From: Verrucomicrobiales bacterium
GTDB lineage: Bacteria > Verrucomicrobiota > Verrucomicrobiia > Verrucomicrobiales > DEV007
Direction: 5' to 3'
Assembly: GCA_007123695.1 (NCBI GenBank)
Contig: SLGN01000189.1
Span: 1 to 6,606, forward strand
DNA length: 6,606 bases
Part shown: positions 1 through 6,606 of the stretch, in pieces
Position numbering within the stretch: the stretch's first letter is position 1
Layout: every line of letters begins with the position of its first letter
The notes under the pieces: generated by a model
What the model saw: the letters and a program-made list of their open reading frames with translations, nothing else
The model's database searches: none
What the model was told of the DNA's origin: nothing
Translations under genes and position numbers: made by a program

Positions 1-909
1 CTTGCCCGGCACGAAGCCGAACCAGTCGAGGGCCCAGTGGGAAGCGTCCGCGCCGGACTCGTTCTTGATGTGGTCCCAGATCCCGAGGACGATGGAGAGG
101 AGCTCGTCGCGGATGCGCTCGTTGTCGCTTATGGTGTCGAGGCAGCCGCCCCACTCCGCCCACCAGTAGCCGTATTCGAGCCCGAGGTCCGAACCGGGCT
201 TTCCGAAGGGGCGCAGGCGGAAGTCCTCGGCCCGGAATTTTCTCGCCCAAGGTGGCGGAGAAAAGGGCATGGGACGGTCGTGGCGCCGCGCCTGGAAGAG
301 GATCGTCGAGCCGAGGGTCTTGGCATCGGAAACGGCTTGGCCGAGAGTTTCGCCGAACTCGTCGGCGGACTCGCGCCCATGGCGGAAGGGCGCCCCGCAC
401 TCGAGCCCGAGTCGACCGTCGCCGGTGCAGTCGGCGAAGATCTTCGCGACGATGCGGAAGCGGTCTTCGGTCGATCCCCGTGTCGCGGTGGCGCTGCGGA
501 CGAGACCGTCGGACACTAACGCGCCGTCCACCGTCGTATTCAGCAGCAGGGTGAGGTTGGGCTCGCGGCGGCATTTGTCATAGAGCAGAAGGTCCATCAT
601 CGAGGGCGAGCGCTGCGGGTTGCCCACAGCGAGGTCGAGCCGGATCTCCTCGATGAGCCCGCCTTCGCGGACCTCCGTTTCGAAGGAAGTCCCGCCGCGA
701 AGCCCGGTCGCACCCACGATGTGCATGCGGATTTCGCTGGAGGCGTTGCCGCCAAGAACCGGTCGGTCCTGGCAGAGGACCACTTTCACGCCGAGACGTG
801 CCGCTGCGAGGGCGCAGCAGACGCCGGCGATCCCGCCCCCGGCCACGAGGAGACCGCACTCGAGGGTCTCGATGGCCGAGTCCGTTATCGCATTTCCTCC
901 CATCGCCAT
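1..909 (-). CDS. FAD-dependent oxidoreductase (PF12831-like), 3' end cut by window edge
   Basis: The visible 303 residues form the N-terminal FAD-binding part of a flavoprotein oxidoreductase. A Rossmann dinucleotide fold opens at about residue 19 with GGGIAG at 24-29 (G24, G26, G29). It is followed by RPVLGGNASSEIR at 49-61, a signature I know from the FAD_oxidored (PF12831) family. A second flavin-contact motif, ADCTGDG, lies at 159-165, and WW...DTISDNERIRDELL in the last third is also typical of that family. The substrate cannot be told from sequence. Relatives in PVC bacteria and Bacteroidota often sit near sugar-catabolism genes, but nothing here shows that. The ATG at 909 is the furthest-upstream in-frame start that looks plausible; ATG at 903 is equally possible, and neither has a clear Shine-Dalgarno. 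The start overlaps the end of the small ORF at 885-1039, which suggests translational coupling. The gene is downstream of ftsB and probably in the eno transcription unit. Confidence 0.88.
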   Translation of the reverse strand, partial: MAMGGNAITDSAIETLECGLLVAGGGIAGVCCALAAARLGVKVVLCQDRPVLGGNASSEIRMHIVGATGLRGGTSFETEVREGGLIEEIRLDLAVGNPQRSPSMMDLLLYDKCRREPNLTLLLNTTVDGALVSDGLVRSATATRGSTEDRFRIVAKIFADCTGDGRLGLECGAPFRHGRESADEFGETLGQAVSDAKTLGSTILFQARRHDRPMPFSPPPWARKFRAEDFRLRPFGKPGSDLGLEYGYWWAEWGGCLDTISDNERIRDELLSIVLGIWDHIKNESGADASHWALDWFGFVPGK

Positions 910-1039
910 TCGAACTCGAAGATCTGCGGCGGCTGCTCGCCCGCGGCTTTGTGGTCGACGAGATAGGGATAGTCCTCTGAGATCTTCTCCCGGAAGCAGG
1001 GGGCGGGGCAGCCCTTCCCGTCGCCGGGGGGTCGATCAC
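885..1039 (-). pseudogene. Probable 51-residue small gene interrupted by a one-base frameshift in a C6 run
   Basis: Between ftsB and the oxidoreductase, one minus-strand frame looks coding but has no ATG, GTG or TTG start. It encodes GDGKGCPAPCFREK, ISEDYPYLVDHK and IFEFEWRWEEMR in order, ending in TAA at 885-887. About 84% of its codons end in G or C, against about 67% in the competing frame. A GTG at 1039-1037 overlaps the ftsB stop by four bases (GTGA), a standard coupled start, but it is out of frame by one base. The frame change lies at a run of six C (plus-strand G at 1026-1031). A seventh C would join GTG to the coding frame and give a 51-residue acidic protein with two cysteines spaced CPAPC. 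I do not recognise the family. It could be a sequencing or assembly error, a decayed gene, a +1 frameshift extension of FtsB, or chance. Confidence 0.4.
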
Positions 1040-1401
1040 TCCTCCGGACGCTCGATCCGGACGATGTGCTCGCCTTCGCGCTGCAAGTTGAGACGATCCC
1101 GGGCCACGGTCTCGAGGTAGCCCTTGTCGGTCTTGAGCAGACGGTGCTCCTGCCGGAGGCGCAGGACTTCCGCCTCGCGCTGGTCGCGGATCTGGTCGAG
1201 GCGACGCTTTTCCGCGACGAGCTCCTCGCGCCGGGTCCATTCCGGCCCGAAGAGCTTCAGCGCGGCGAGCGCGAGCAGCACGTAGATGACCGCCTCCATC
1301 ACCCGCGAGAGCCGCCTCCAGAGATCCGAGCGCGGCTTCGATCCCCCTTCCGCGTAGTGGAGGGAGATTTCCGGCTGGTCTCTGAAGTCGGGGTCTCGCA
1401 T
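1036..1401 (-). CDS. ftsB: FtsB/DivIC-family cell-division protein
   Basis: The 121-residue protein has the standard layout of the septum formation initiator (FtsB/DivIC) family. It has a short basic cytoplasmic N-terminus, one membrane segment at about 33-51, a charged coiled coil at about 55-92 (EKRRLDQIRDQREAEVLRLR), and a C-terminal YLETVARDRLNLQREGE motif at 95-111 that matches the family's Y-x-E-x-x-A-R-x-x-L-x-L-x-x-x-G-E pattern. Such proteins form a complex with FtsL and FtsQ/DivIB at the division site and help activate septal peptidoglycan synthesis. The gene follows enolase by 30 bases on the same strand; an eno-ftsB order is known in many bacteria and supports the call. The ATG at 1401 has no visible Shine-Dalgarno. 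The stop overlaps a GTG by four bases. The N-terminal extension of about 30 residues is longer than in E. coli FtsB. The choice between FtsB and DivIC is naming only. Confidence 0.85.
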   Translation of the reverse strand: MRDPDFRDQPEISLHYAEGGSKPRSDLWRRLSRVMEAVIYVLLALAALKLFGPEWTRREELVAEKRRLDQIRDQREAEVLRLRQEHRLLKTDKGYLETVARDRLNLQREGEHIVRIERPEE

Positions 1402-1431
1402 GGGGCGTGGATGCGGCGGCGGCGCCGAGGC

Positions 1432-2886
<1,455 letters not shown>

Positions 2887-3519
2887 TCAATCCCGCATTT
2901 GCCCGAGGAGTTCGCGGATGGGGTCGAGGAAGACGAGCGCGAGGAGCAGCAGGACGATGGTGGAGGCGAGACCGATGTAGCCGATGATCAGGCCGATCGC
3001 GCCGAGAGTGTGGCCCGGGGCCGGTTGCACGGGACTGTGCCGCGCCTTTGCCAAGGCAGTGTGCCCGCACACGATCGCGAGCGGAGCAAAGACCATGCCT
3101 GCCCCCAGCGGGCACCCCACCAGACCGAGGGCGCCCGAGACGATCGAGAGCGCGCCCCAGAGAGGCGAGGGAACCTCGTCGGAAAGGGCGTCGTCGTCCG
3201 CTTCCGCAGCGCCGGACGCGCCGCGCGAGGTCTCCTCGGTCTCCGGCAAAGCGGCGGACGTGCTTTCCCCCGCCACGTCGTCCGCCGGCGGCCCCGGTTC
3301 CGCGGGCACCGGCTCTGGCGGCACCGGCTCGATCTTCCTCGAAGCGCCCGGGGCGGGAAGACCCTCCTCGCCCGGTTTCTCGGCGTCCGCCTCGGGGTGC
3401 CGGCCCGGAAACCGGATGTCGGCCGAACAGACGGGACACTCCACGACCGTGCCGAAGAAGCTTTCGTCGCCGGAAACCTTCTGGCCGCATTTCGGACACG
3501 CCACTTTGATCGTCGCCAT
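2887..3519 (-). CDS. Zinc-ribbon, proline-rich linker, DUF4190-like membrane protein
   Basis: The 210-residue protein has three parts. Residues 1-39 form a four-cysteine zinc ribbon (C8-P-K-C11 and C28-P-V-C31). Residues 40-116 form a low-complexity acidic, proline-rich linker. Residues about 117-198 resemble DUF4190, with two hydrophobic segments (about 120-150 and 172-198) separated by the typical GHTALAKARHSP...GHTLGAIGLIIGYIG motif (152-183). The ribbon and linker are probably cytoplasmic. The molecular function of DUF4190 proteins is unknown to me. The start is set at ATG 3519 because the zinc ribbon begins at once (ATIKVACPKCG); an in-frame TTG at 3582 would add 21 residues that look unlike any domain. 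No Shine-Dalgarno is visible. The gene lies 93 bases after the GYF_2 membrane protein on the same strand and is probably the last gene of that cluster. Confidence 0.85.
   Translation of the reverse strand: MATIKVACPKCGQKVSGDESFFGTVVECPVCSADIRFPGRHPEADAEKPGEEGLPAPGASRKIEPVPPEPVPAEPGPPADDVAGESTSAALPETEETSRGASGAAEADDDALSDEVPSPLWGALSIVSGALGLVGCPLGAGMVFAPLAIVCGHTALAKARHSPVQPAPGHTLGAIGLIIGYIGLASTIVLLLLALVFLDPIRELLGQMRD
3286..3330 (-). repeat. Three proline pentads in the zinc-ribbon protein's linker
   Basis: Residues 64-78 of the zinc-ribbon protein are three tandem pentads, EPVPP-EPVPA-EPGPP. At DNA level the 11-base plus-strand string GGCACCGGCTC occurs at 3305-3315 and again at 3320-3330, a 15-base period that matches five codons. 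This is a short in-frame tandem duplication that has partly diverged. It gives an extended polyproline-like stretch between the zinc ribbon and the membrane domain. Confidence 0.75.
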
Positions 3520-3612
3520 AGAAGAAAGGGGGCCGGAACCGACCCTGTGAGGAAAAGGAAACTGGATCGCGCCGGGCCGCAAACGATATTCGCCGAAGAC
3601 CGCCCCTGCCGG

Positions 3613-4629
3613 CTACGCCGACCGGACCGGATAGGCGCCGCTTTCCTCGCCGAAGATCTCCTCGTAGAGACAGACCATGGCCAGAGACGCCCAGGCGCCG
3701 GTCACAAGAACGCCCACCCCGAGGACAATCATCCCCGAAGCGGACACGATTCCGTTGACGAAGAAAAACACGCCGACCTTGACGAACCGCATCTTCGTCG
3801 CCTGCCACGCCAGGCGCATCGCGACCCCGGCATCGAGCGCCCCGTCGAGAATCAGCAGCGTCGCCAGCGAACCCACCGCCTGCAAGTAGACGAGCGGCAC
3901 GATCAGCGCGACCATCGCCACGACGAACAAAACGAAGATCCCAAAACCCATCCCCGCACCGAGCCCTCTATCGAGACCGTCCAGAGCCTCGACGGATCCG
4001 ACCGAGAGCACCACCCCGAAGAAGACAATGCCCACCACGATCGCGATCCCGATCATGATGCCGAAGGTGATCGCGGTCACAATCAGGTTCAAGATCGCCA
4101 AAGGAGCGAACTGGCGACGGAAGCCCTCGAAAATGAGTTCGATGTCGGCCGGCTTCCCGCGCAGCACCCGCAGAGCGTACCAGTAGAAGCCCCCCATCAG
4201 CGGATAGACGAGGAAGAAGCTCGGCAGGACGAGCTGGGAGGCGACCGACAGGATCAGGGTGACGAGGGTGAAGCAGCCGACGAAAGGCCAAAACCGGCTC
4301 GTGAGCAGCCGCCACCCGAGACCGAGGCATCCCCGGATCGGGACGCCGAACTGCGGACGCATGCGGACCTGGCGCGGCACAAAAGCCTCCGCCGACGACG
4401 GGACGGGCGGCGGCGCGCCTGGGATGACCGCCAAGTCGCGGACGCCCGCCAACACGGCGAGTTCGCTTTCCCGGAAAGGAACCCATCCGGGCATCCCCTC
4501 GCGCCACACGAGGGCGTTGTCGTCGAGCCCCCCCGACAGGCGGAGCGCGACGACGGTCTCCGCGTCCGCCGGGCCGCATTGCTGCCCCCCTTGTTGGTAG
4601 AACCATGCGGACGTGGAATTGGCGCTCAT
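3613..4629 (-). CDS. GYF_2 (DUF4339)-domain multi-spanning membrane protein
   Basis: The 338-residue protein begins with a GYF_2 domain at about residues 8-58: WFYQQGGQQCGP at 9-20 and LVWREGMPGWVP at 40-51, the family's two hallmarks. A proline-containing linker (about 68-90) leads to a membrane region with about five or six hydrophobic segments, roughly at 113-133, 136-153, 175-210, 228-262, 285-310 and possibly 311-322. The membrane part resembles the loose DUF975/glycerophosphodiesterase-membrane-domain type of integral proteins, but I cannot assign the family firmly. GYF domains in eukaryotes bind proline-rich peptides; the bacterial GYF_2 version is inferred to be a protein-interaction domain. 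The ATG at 4629 puts the GYF domain right at the N-terminus. It lies 43 bases after the polysaccharide deacetylase stop and upstream of the zinc-ribbon gene, so the three are probably co-transcribed. The ligand and function are unknown. Confidence 0.85.
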   Translation of the reverse strand: MSANSTSAWFYQQGGQQCGPADAETVVALRLSGGLDDNALVWREGMPGWVPFRESELAVLAGVRDLAVIPGAPPPVPSSAEAFVPRQVRMRPQFGVPIRGCLGLGWRLLTSRFWPFVGCFTLVTLILSVASQLVLPSFFLVYPLMGGFYWYALRVLRGKPADIELIFEGFRRQFAPLAILNLIVTAITFGIMIGIAIVVGIVFFGVVLSVGSVEALDGLDRGLGAGMGFGIFVLFVVAMVALIVPLVYLQAVGSLATLLILDGALDAGVAMRLAWQATKMRFVKVGVFFFVNGIVSASGMIVLGVGVLVTGAWASLAMVCLYEEIFGEESGAYPVRSA

Positions 4630-4672
4630 GGCTGGGGAAGTGCTTCGCGGTATCGGGCCTGCGTCCGGTCGT

Positions 4673-5488
4673 TCAAGGTTCGCTCTCGTCCATCTCGATC
4701 AGCTCCGACACGGTCACGAATTCATAGCCCATCGCCAGCAGCCCGTCCAGAGTCGCCGGCATGGCGTCGACCGTCGGCTTGTGCAGGTCGTGCACGAGCA
4801 GGATGCCGCCGGGACTCGCTCCATTGAGGAGCCGGCTCGTCACCACCGCCGGACCGGGGCGCTTCCAGTCCTCGGGATCGACCGACCACAGCACCGTCGG
4901 ATAGCCCAGCTCCCGGAGCATCAGCTCTTTCTGGTCCTTGCGGATCGCTCCGCCGGGAGGCCGCATCGAGAGCGGCTCGACGCCGCTCGCATCGACGATT
5001 TGCTGGTGCGCCGTCTTTAGTTCCTTGAGCAGCTCCGCGTTCGACATCCGGGCCAGGTTGCCGTGGGAGACCGAGTGGTTTCCGATCTCGTGGCCCTCCT
5101 CGACCATGCGCCGGAGGATCTGCGGATTGTATTTCACCATGTTCCCGACCACGTAGAAGGTGGCCTTGATGTTCCTCGCCTTGAGCATGTCGAGCAGCCG
5201 CGGGGTGTTTTCCGGATGCGGTCCGTCGTCGAAGGTGATGGCGAGGACGCGGCGCCCTGTCTTCACCCGCGTATAGGTGTCGGCGATCTGGCGGCTCCAG
5301 CCCGAGGGAGATCCCTCCGGCTCGAAGGCGCCCCAGGTCGGCTCCTCCAACCCGGCCACGAGGGGAGGCAGGGAGATGCGCACGGCGACTTCCGCACCCG
5401 CCCCCGTTTGCGAAACCGACGAAGGAATCTGGCAGGATGCGAGAGCCACCGCCGCGAAAGCGGCCAATGCAAAGGCACGGAAATCCAT
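4673..5488 (-). CDS. Lipoprotein polysaccharide deacetylase (NodB homology, CE4)
   Basis: The 271-residue protein has a lipoprotein signal peptide (hydrophobic residues 5-18, lipobox LASC with C19 as the lipidated residue), so it should be membrane-anchored outside the cytoplasm. A spacer of about 60 residues leads to a NodB/CE4 domain at about 80-262. The usual motifs are present in order: TFDDGPH at 85-91 (D87 likely catalytic base, D88 metal ligand), NHSVSH at 137-142 (H138 and H142 metal ligands), RPPGG at 176-180, WSVDPEDW at 201-208, and LLVHDLH at 230-236 (H233). The enzyme is expected to remove N-acetyl (or O-acetyl) groups from a polysaccharide, most plausibly peptidoglycan or an exopolysaccharide, with a divalent metal. 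Motif 3 has G at the position often held by Y (RPPYG). The gene is first in a minus-strand cluster with two membrane proteins and diverges from formate dehydrogenase. The substrate cannot be told. Confidence 0.93.
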   Translation of the reverse strand: MDFRAFALAAFAAVALASCQIPSSVSQTGAGAEVAVRISLPPLVAGLEEPTWGAFEPEGSPSGWSRQIADTYTRVKTGRRVLAITFDDGPHPENTPRLLDMLKARNIKATFYVVGNMVKYNPQILRRMVEEGHEIGNHSVSHGNLARMSNAELLKELKTAHQQIVDASGVEPLSMRPPGGAIRKDQKELMLRELGYPTVLWSVDPEDWKRPGPAVVTSRLLNGASPGGILLVHDLHKPTVDAMPATLDGLLAMGYEFVTVSELIEMDESEP

Positions 5489-5592
5489 TGCCGGACATTC
5501 TCATTCGTTTCGGTTCCAATGCAAACATCTTTGCGAGGAACGCGCCGCCGTCGCCGGGTCCGGCTCCCCGAAGCCGTCCCTTGCACTTGACC

Positions 5593-5618
5593 GGGCAAAT
5601 CATACGGTTTACGTGCCC
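5593..5618. repeat. Inverted repeat GGGCA-N16-TGCCC in the candidate fdh promoter
   Basis: GGGCA at 5593-5597 and TGCCC at 5614-5618 are perfect inverted copies whose starts are 21 bases apart, about two helical turns. They bracket the space between the candidate -35 (TTGACC) and -10 of the formate dehydrogenase promoter. That geometry would suit a dimeric regulator, but five-base arms are short and can arise by chance in GC-rich DNA. Confidence 0.25.
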
Positions 5619-5630
5619 TAGTGCCGACGC

Positions 5631-5644
5631 GGGGACCGATCCCC
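5631..5644 (+). other. Small hairpin in the probable fdh leader
   Basis: GGGGA-CCGA-TCCCC is a perfect five-pair stem with a four-base loop, 47 bases upstream of the formate dehydrogenase ATG. It is followed by the self-complementary CTCGCGAG at 5649-5656. There is no T-run, so it is not an intrinsic terminator. It may only fold the 5' leader of the mRNA, and its role is unknown. Confidence 0.3.
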
Positions 5645-5691
5645 TCGTCTCGCGAGTCCAACCCGCAACCCCACCCCAGAAACCCACCATC

Positions 5692-6606
5692 ATGGCAAAA
5701 ATTGTCTGCGTTCTCTACGACGATCCCGTCGACGGCTACCCCACCAGCTACGCCCGCGACGACCTTCCCAAGCTCGACGGATACCCCGGCGGCCAAACCC
5801 TGCCGACCCCCAAGGGCATCGACTTCCAGCCCGGCGCGCTCCTCGGCAGCGTCACCGGCGAACTGGGCCTGCGCAAATACCTCGAATCGCTCGGCCACAC
5901 CCTCGTCGTCACCTCCGACAAGGACGGCGAAGGCTGCACCCTCGACCGGGAGCTGGTCGATGCCGACATCGTCATTTCCCAGCCCTTCTGGCCGGCCTAC
6001 ATCACCGCCGAGCGCATCGCCAAGGCGCCGAACCTCAAGCTCGCCATCACTGCGGGCATCGGTTCGGACCACGTCGATCTCCAGGCGGCGATGGACCGCG
6101 GCATCTCCGTCGTCGAGGTCACCTACTGCAACAGCATCAGCGTCTCCGAGCACGTCGTGATGATGATCCTCTCGCTGGTGCGCAACTACATCCCCTCCTA
6201 CAACTGGGTCACCAAGGGCGGGTGGAACATCGCCGACTGCGTCGCGCGCTCCTACGATGTCGAGGGCATGCATGTCGGCACCGTCGCGGCGGGCCGCATC
6301 GGTCTCGCCGTGCTGCGCCGACTCAAGCCCTTCGACGTGCATCTGCACTACACCGACCGCCACCGCCTGCCCCTCGAGGTCGAGGAGGAACTCGGCCTGA
6401 CCTGGCACGAGTCGCGCGAGGAAATGTACGGCGTCTGCGACGTCGTCACCCTGAACTGCCCGCTCCACCCCGAGACCGAGCACATGATCAACGACGAGAC
6501 GCTGAAGCTCTTCAAGCGCGGCGCCTACCTCGTCAACACCGCCCGCGGCAAGCTCTGCGACCGCGACGCCATCGCCCGCGCGCTCGAGAGCGGCCAGCTC
6601 GCCGGA
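5692..6606 (+). CDS. fdh: NAD-dependent formate dehydrogenase, 3' end cut by window edge
   Basis: The visible 305 residues are the N-terminal three quarters of a metal-independent formate dehydrogenase (D-2-hydroxyacid dehydrogenase superfamily), which oxidises formate to CO2 with NAD+ in the cytoplasm. The sequence closely follows the Pseudomonas sp. 101 enzyme as I remember it: YDDPVDGYP at 9-17, PGGQTLPTPK at 32-41, SQPFWPAY at 96-103, TAGIGSDHVDL at 120-130, TYCNSISVSEHVVMMILSLVRN at 144-165. The nucleotide-binding stretch is GTVAAGRIG (196-204), with D222 in TDRHR expected to select NAD+ over NADP+. Active-site residues I123, N147 and R285 (NTARGK) are present; the catalytic histidine (H332 in Pseudomonas numbering) lies beyond the edge. 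The ATG at 5692 gives the family N-terminus exactly. The full protein should be about 400 residues. It stands alone on the plus strand here, diverging from the deacetylase. Confidence 0.97.
   Translation, partial: MAKIVCVLYDDPVDGYPTSYARDDLPKLDGYPGGQTLPTPKGIDFQPGALLGSVTGELGLRKYLESLGHTLVVTSDKDGEGCTLDRELVDADIVISQPFWPAYITAERIAKAPNLKLAITAGIGSDHVDLQAAMDRGISVVEVTYCNSISVSEHVVMMILSLVRNYIPSYNWVTKGGWNIADCVARSYDVEGMHVGTVAAGRIGLAVLRRLKPFDVHLHYTDRHRLPLEVEEELGLTWHESREEMYGVCDVVTLNCPLHPETEHMINDETLKLFKRGAYLVNTARGKLCDRDAIARALESGQLAG

Larger units (their letters stand above)
5489..5691. promoter_or_regulatory. Divergent intergenic region between deacetylase and formate dehydrogenase
   Basis: These 203 bases hold no gene I can support and must carry promoters for both flanking genes. 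For the plus-strand dehydrogenase, TTGACC at 5587-5592 is a good -35 match, but the hexamer 17 bases further (TACGTG, 5610-5615) is a poor -10, so the promoter is tentative. For the minus-strand deacetylase I see no convincing promoter. Two inverted repeats fall in this stretch and are listed separately. The last 30 bases before the dehydrogenase ATG are C- and A-rich with no Shine-Dalgarno. Confidence 0.45.

Noticed and set aside
1027..1039. Programmed +1 frameshift at the ftsB TGA
   Set aside because: The site lacks the known features of such events (for example a CTT-TGA-type slippery stop), and FtsB already ends normally. A lost base in the C6 run is simpler. Kept only as an alternative.
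578..1240. 220-codon minus-strand frame spanning the ends of ftsB and the oxidoreductase
   Set aside because: It is arginine- and serine-rich and overlaps the oxidoreductase and ftsB out of frame. Only its GTG near 1039 is of interest, as the possible start of the frameshifted small gene.
3520..3582. N-terminal extension of the zinc-ribbon protein from a TTG at 3582
   Set aside because: The 21 added residues resemble no domain, and the zinc ribbon begins immediately after the ATG at 3519.
5263..6483. 406-codon minus-strand open frame opposite formate dehydrogenase and the start of the deacetylase
   Set aside because: Formate dehydrogenase is certain on the plus strand, and this frame shows no family motif.

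Overview
The window is GC-rich, gene-dense and bacterial. Five recognisable genes and one probable frameshifted small gene lie on the minus strand, and one gene lies on the plus strand. An enolase followed by an FtsB/DivIC-like gene, a PF12831-type FAD oxidoreductase, GYF_2 and DUF4190 membrane proteins, and almost no Shine-Dalgarno sequences together suggest a Verrucomicrobiota/PVC-type bacterium (perhaps Opitutae). This is inference from family distribution; no marker gene proves it.

Layout, left to right. Positions 1-909 (minus) hold the N-terminal 303 residues of an FAD-dependent oxidoreductase that runs off the left edge. Positions 885-1039 hold a probable small gene with no usable start unless one base is added in a C6 run. 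Positions 1036-1401 (minus) encode an FtsB/DivIC-like division protein and 1432-2718 (minus) a complete enolase. These read as one transcription unit, eno - ftsB - (small ORF) - oxidoreductase, from an AT-rich promoter island at about 2731-2790.

A second minus-strand cluster lies upstream: a lipoprotein NodB-type polysaccharide deacetylase (4673-5488), a GYF_2-domain multi-spanning membrane protein (3613-4629) and a zinc-ribbon/DUF4190 membrane protein (2887-3519). All three are predicted to be envelope proteins, and their spacing (43 and 93 bases) suggests co-transcription. A 203-base divergent intergenic region (5489-5691) separates this cluster from a plus-strand gene at 5692 that runs off the right edge. 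That gene encodes the first 305 residues of an NAD-dependent formate dehydrogenase of the Pseudomonas sp. 101 type.

Functionally, the window joins central metabolism (enolase, formate oxidation), cell division (FtsB-like) and envelope functions (deacetylase and two membrane proteins). I see no mobile element, CRISPR array, RNA gene or clear defence system. The region is mostly ordinary. The best points for a second look are the frameshifted small gene at 885-1039 and the pairing of a GYF-domain protein with a neighbour carrying a proline-rich pentad repeat.
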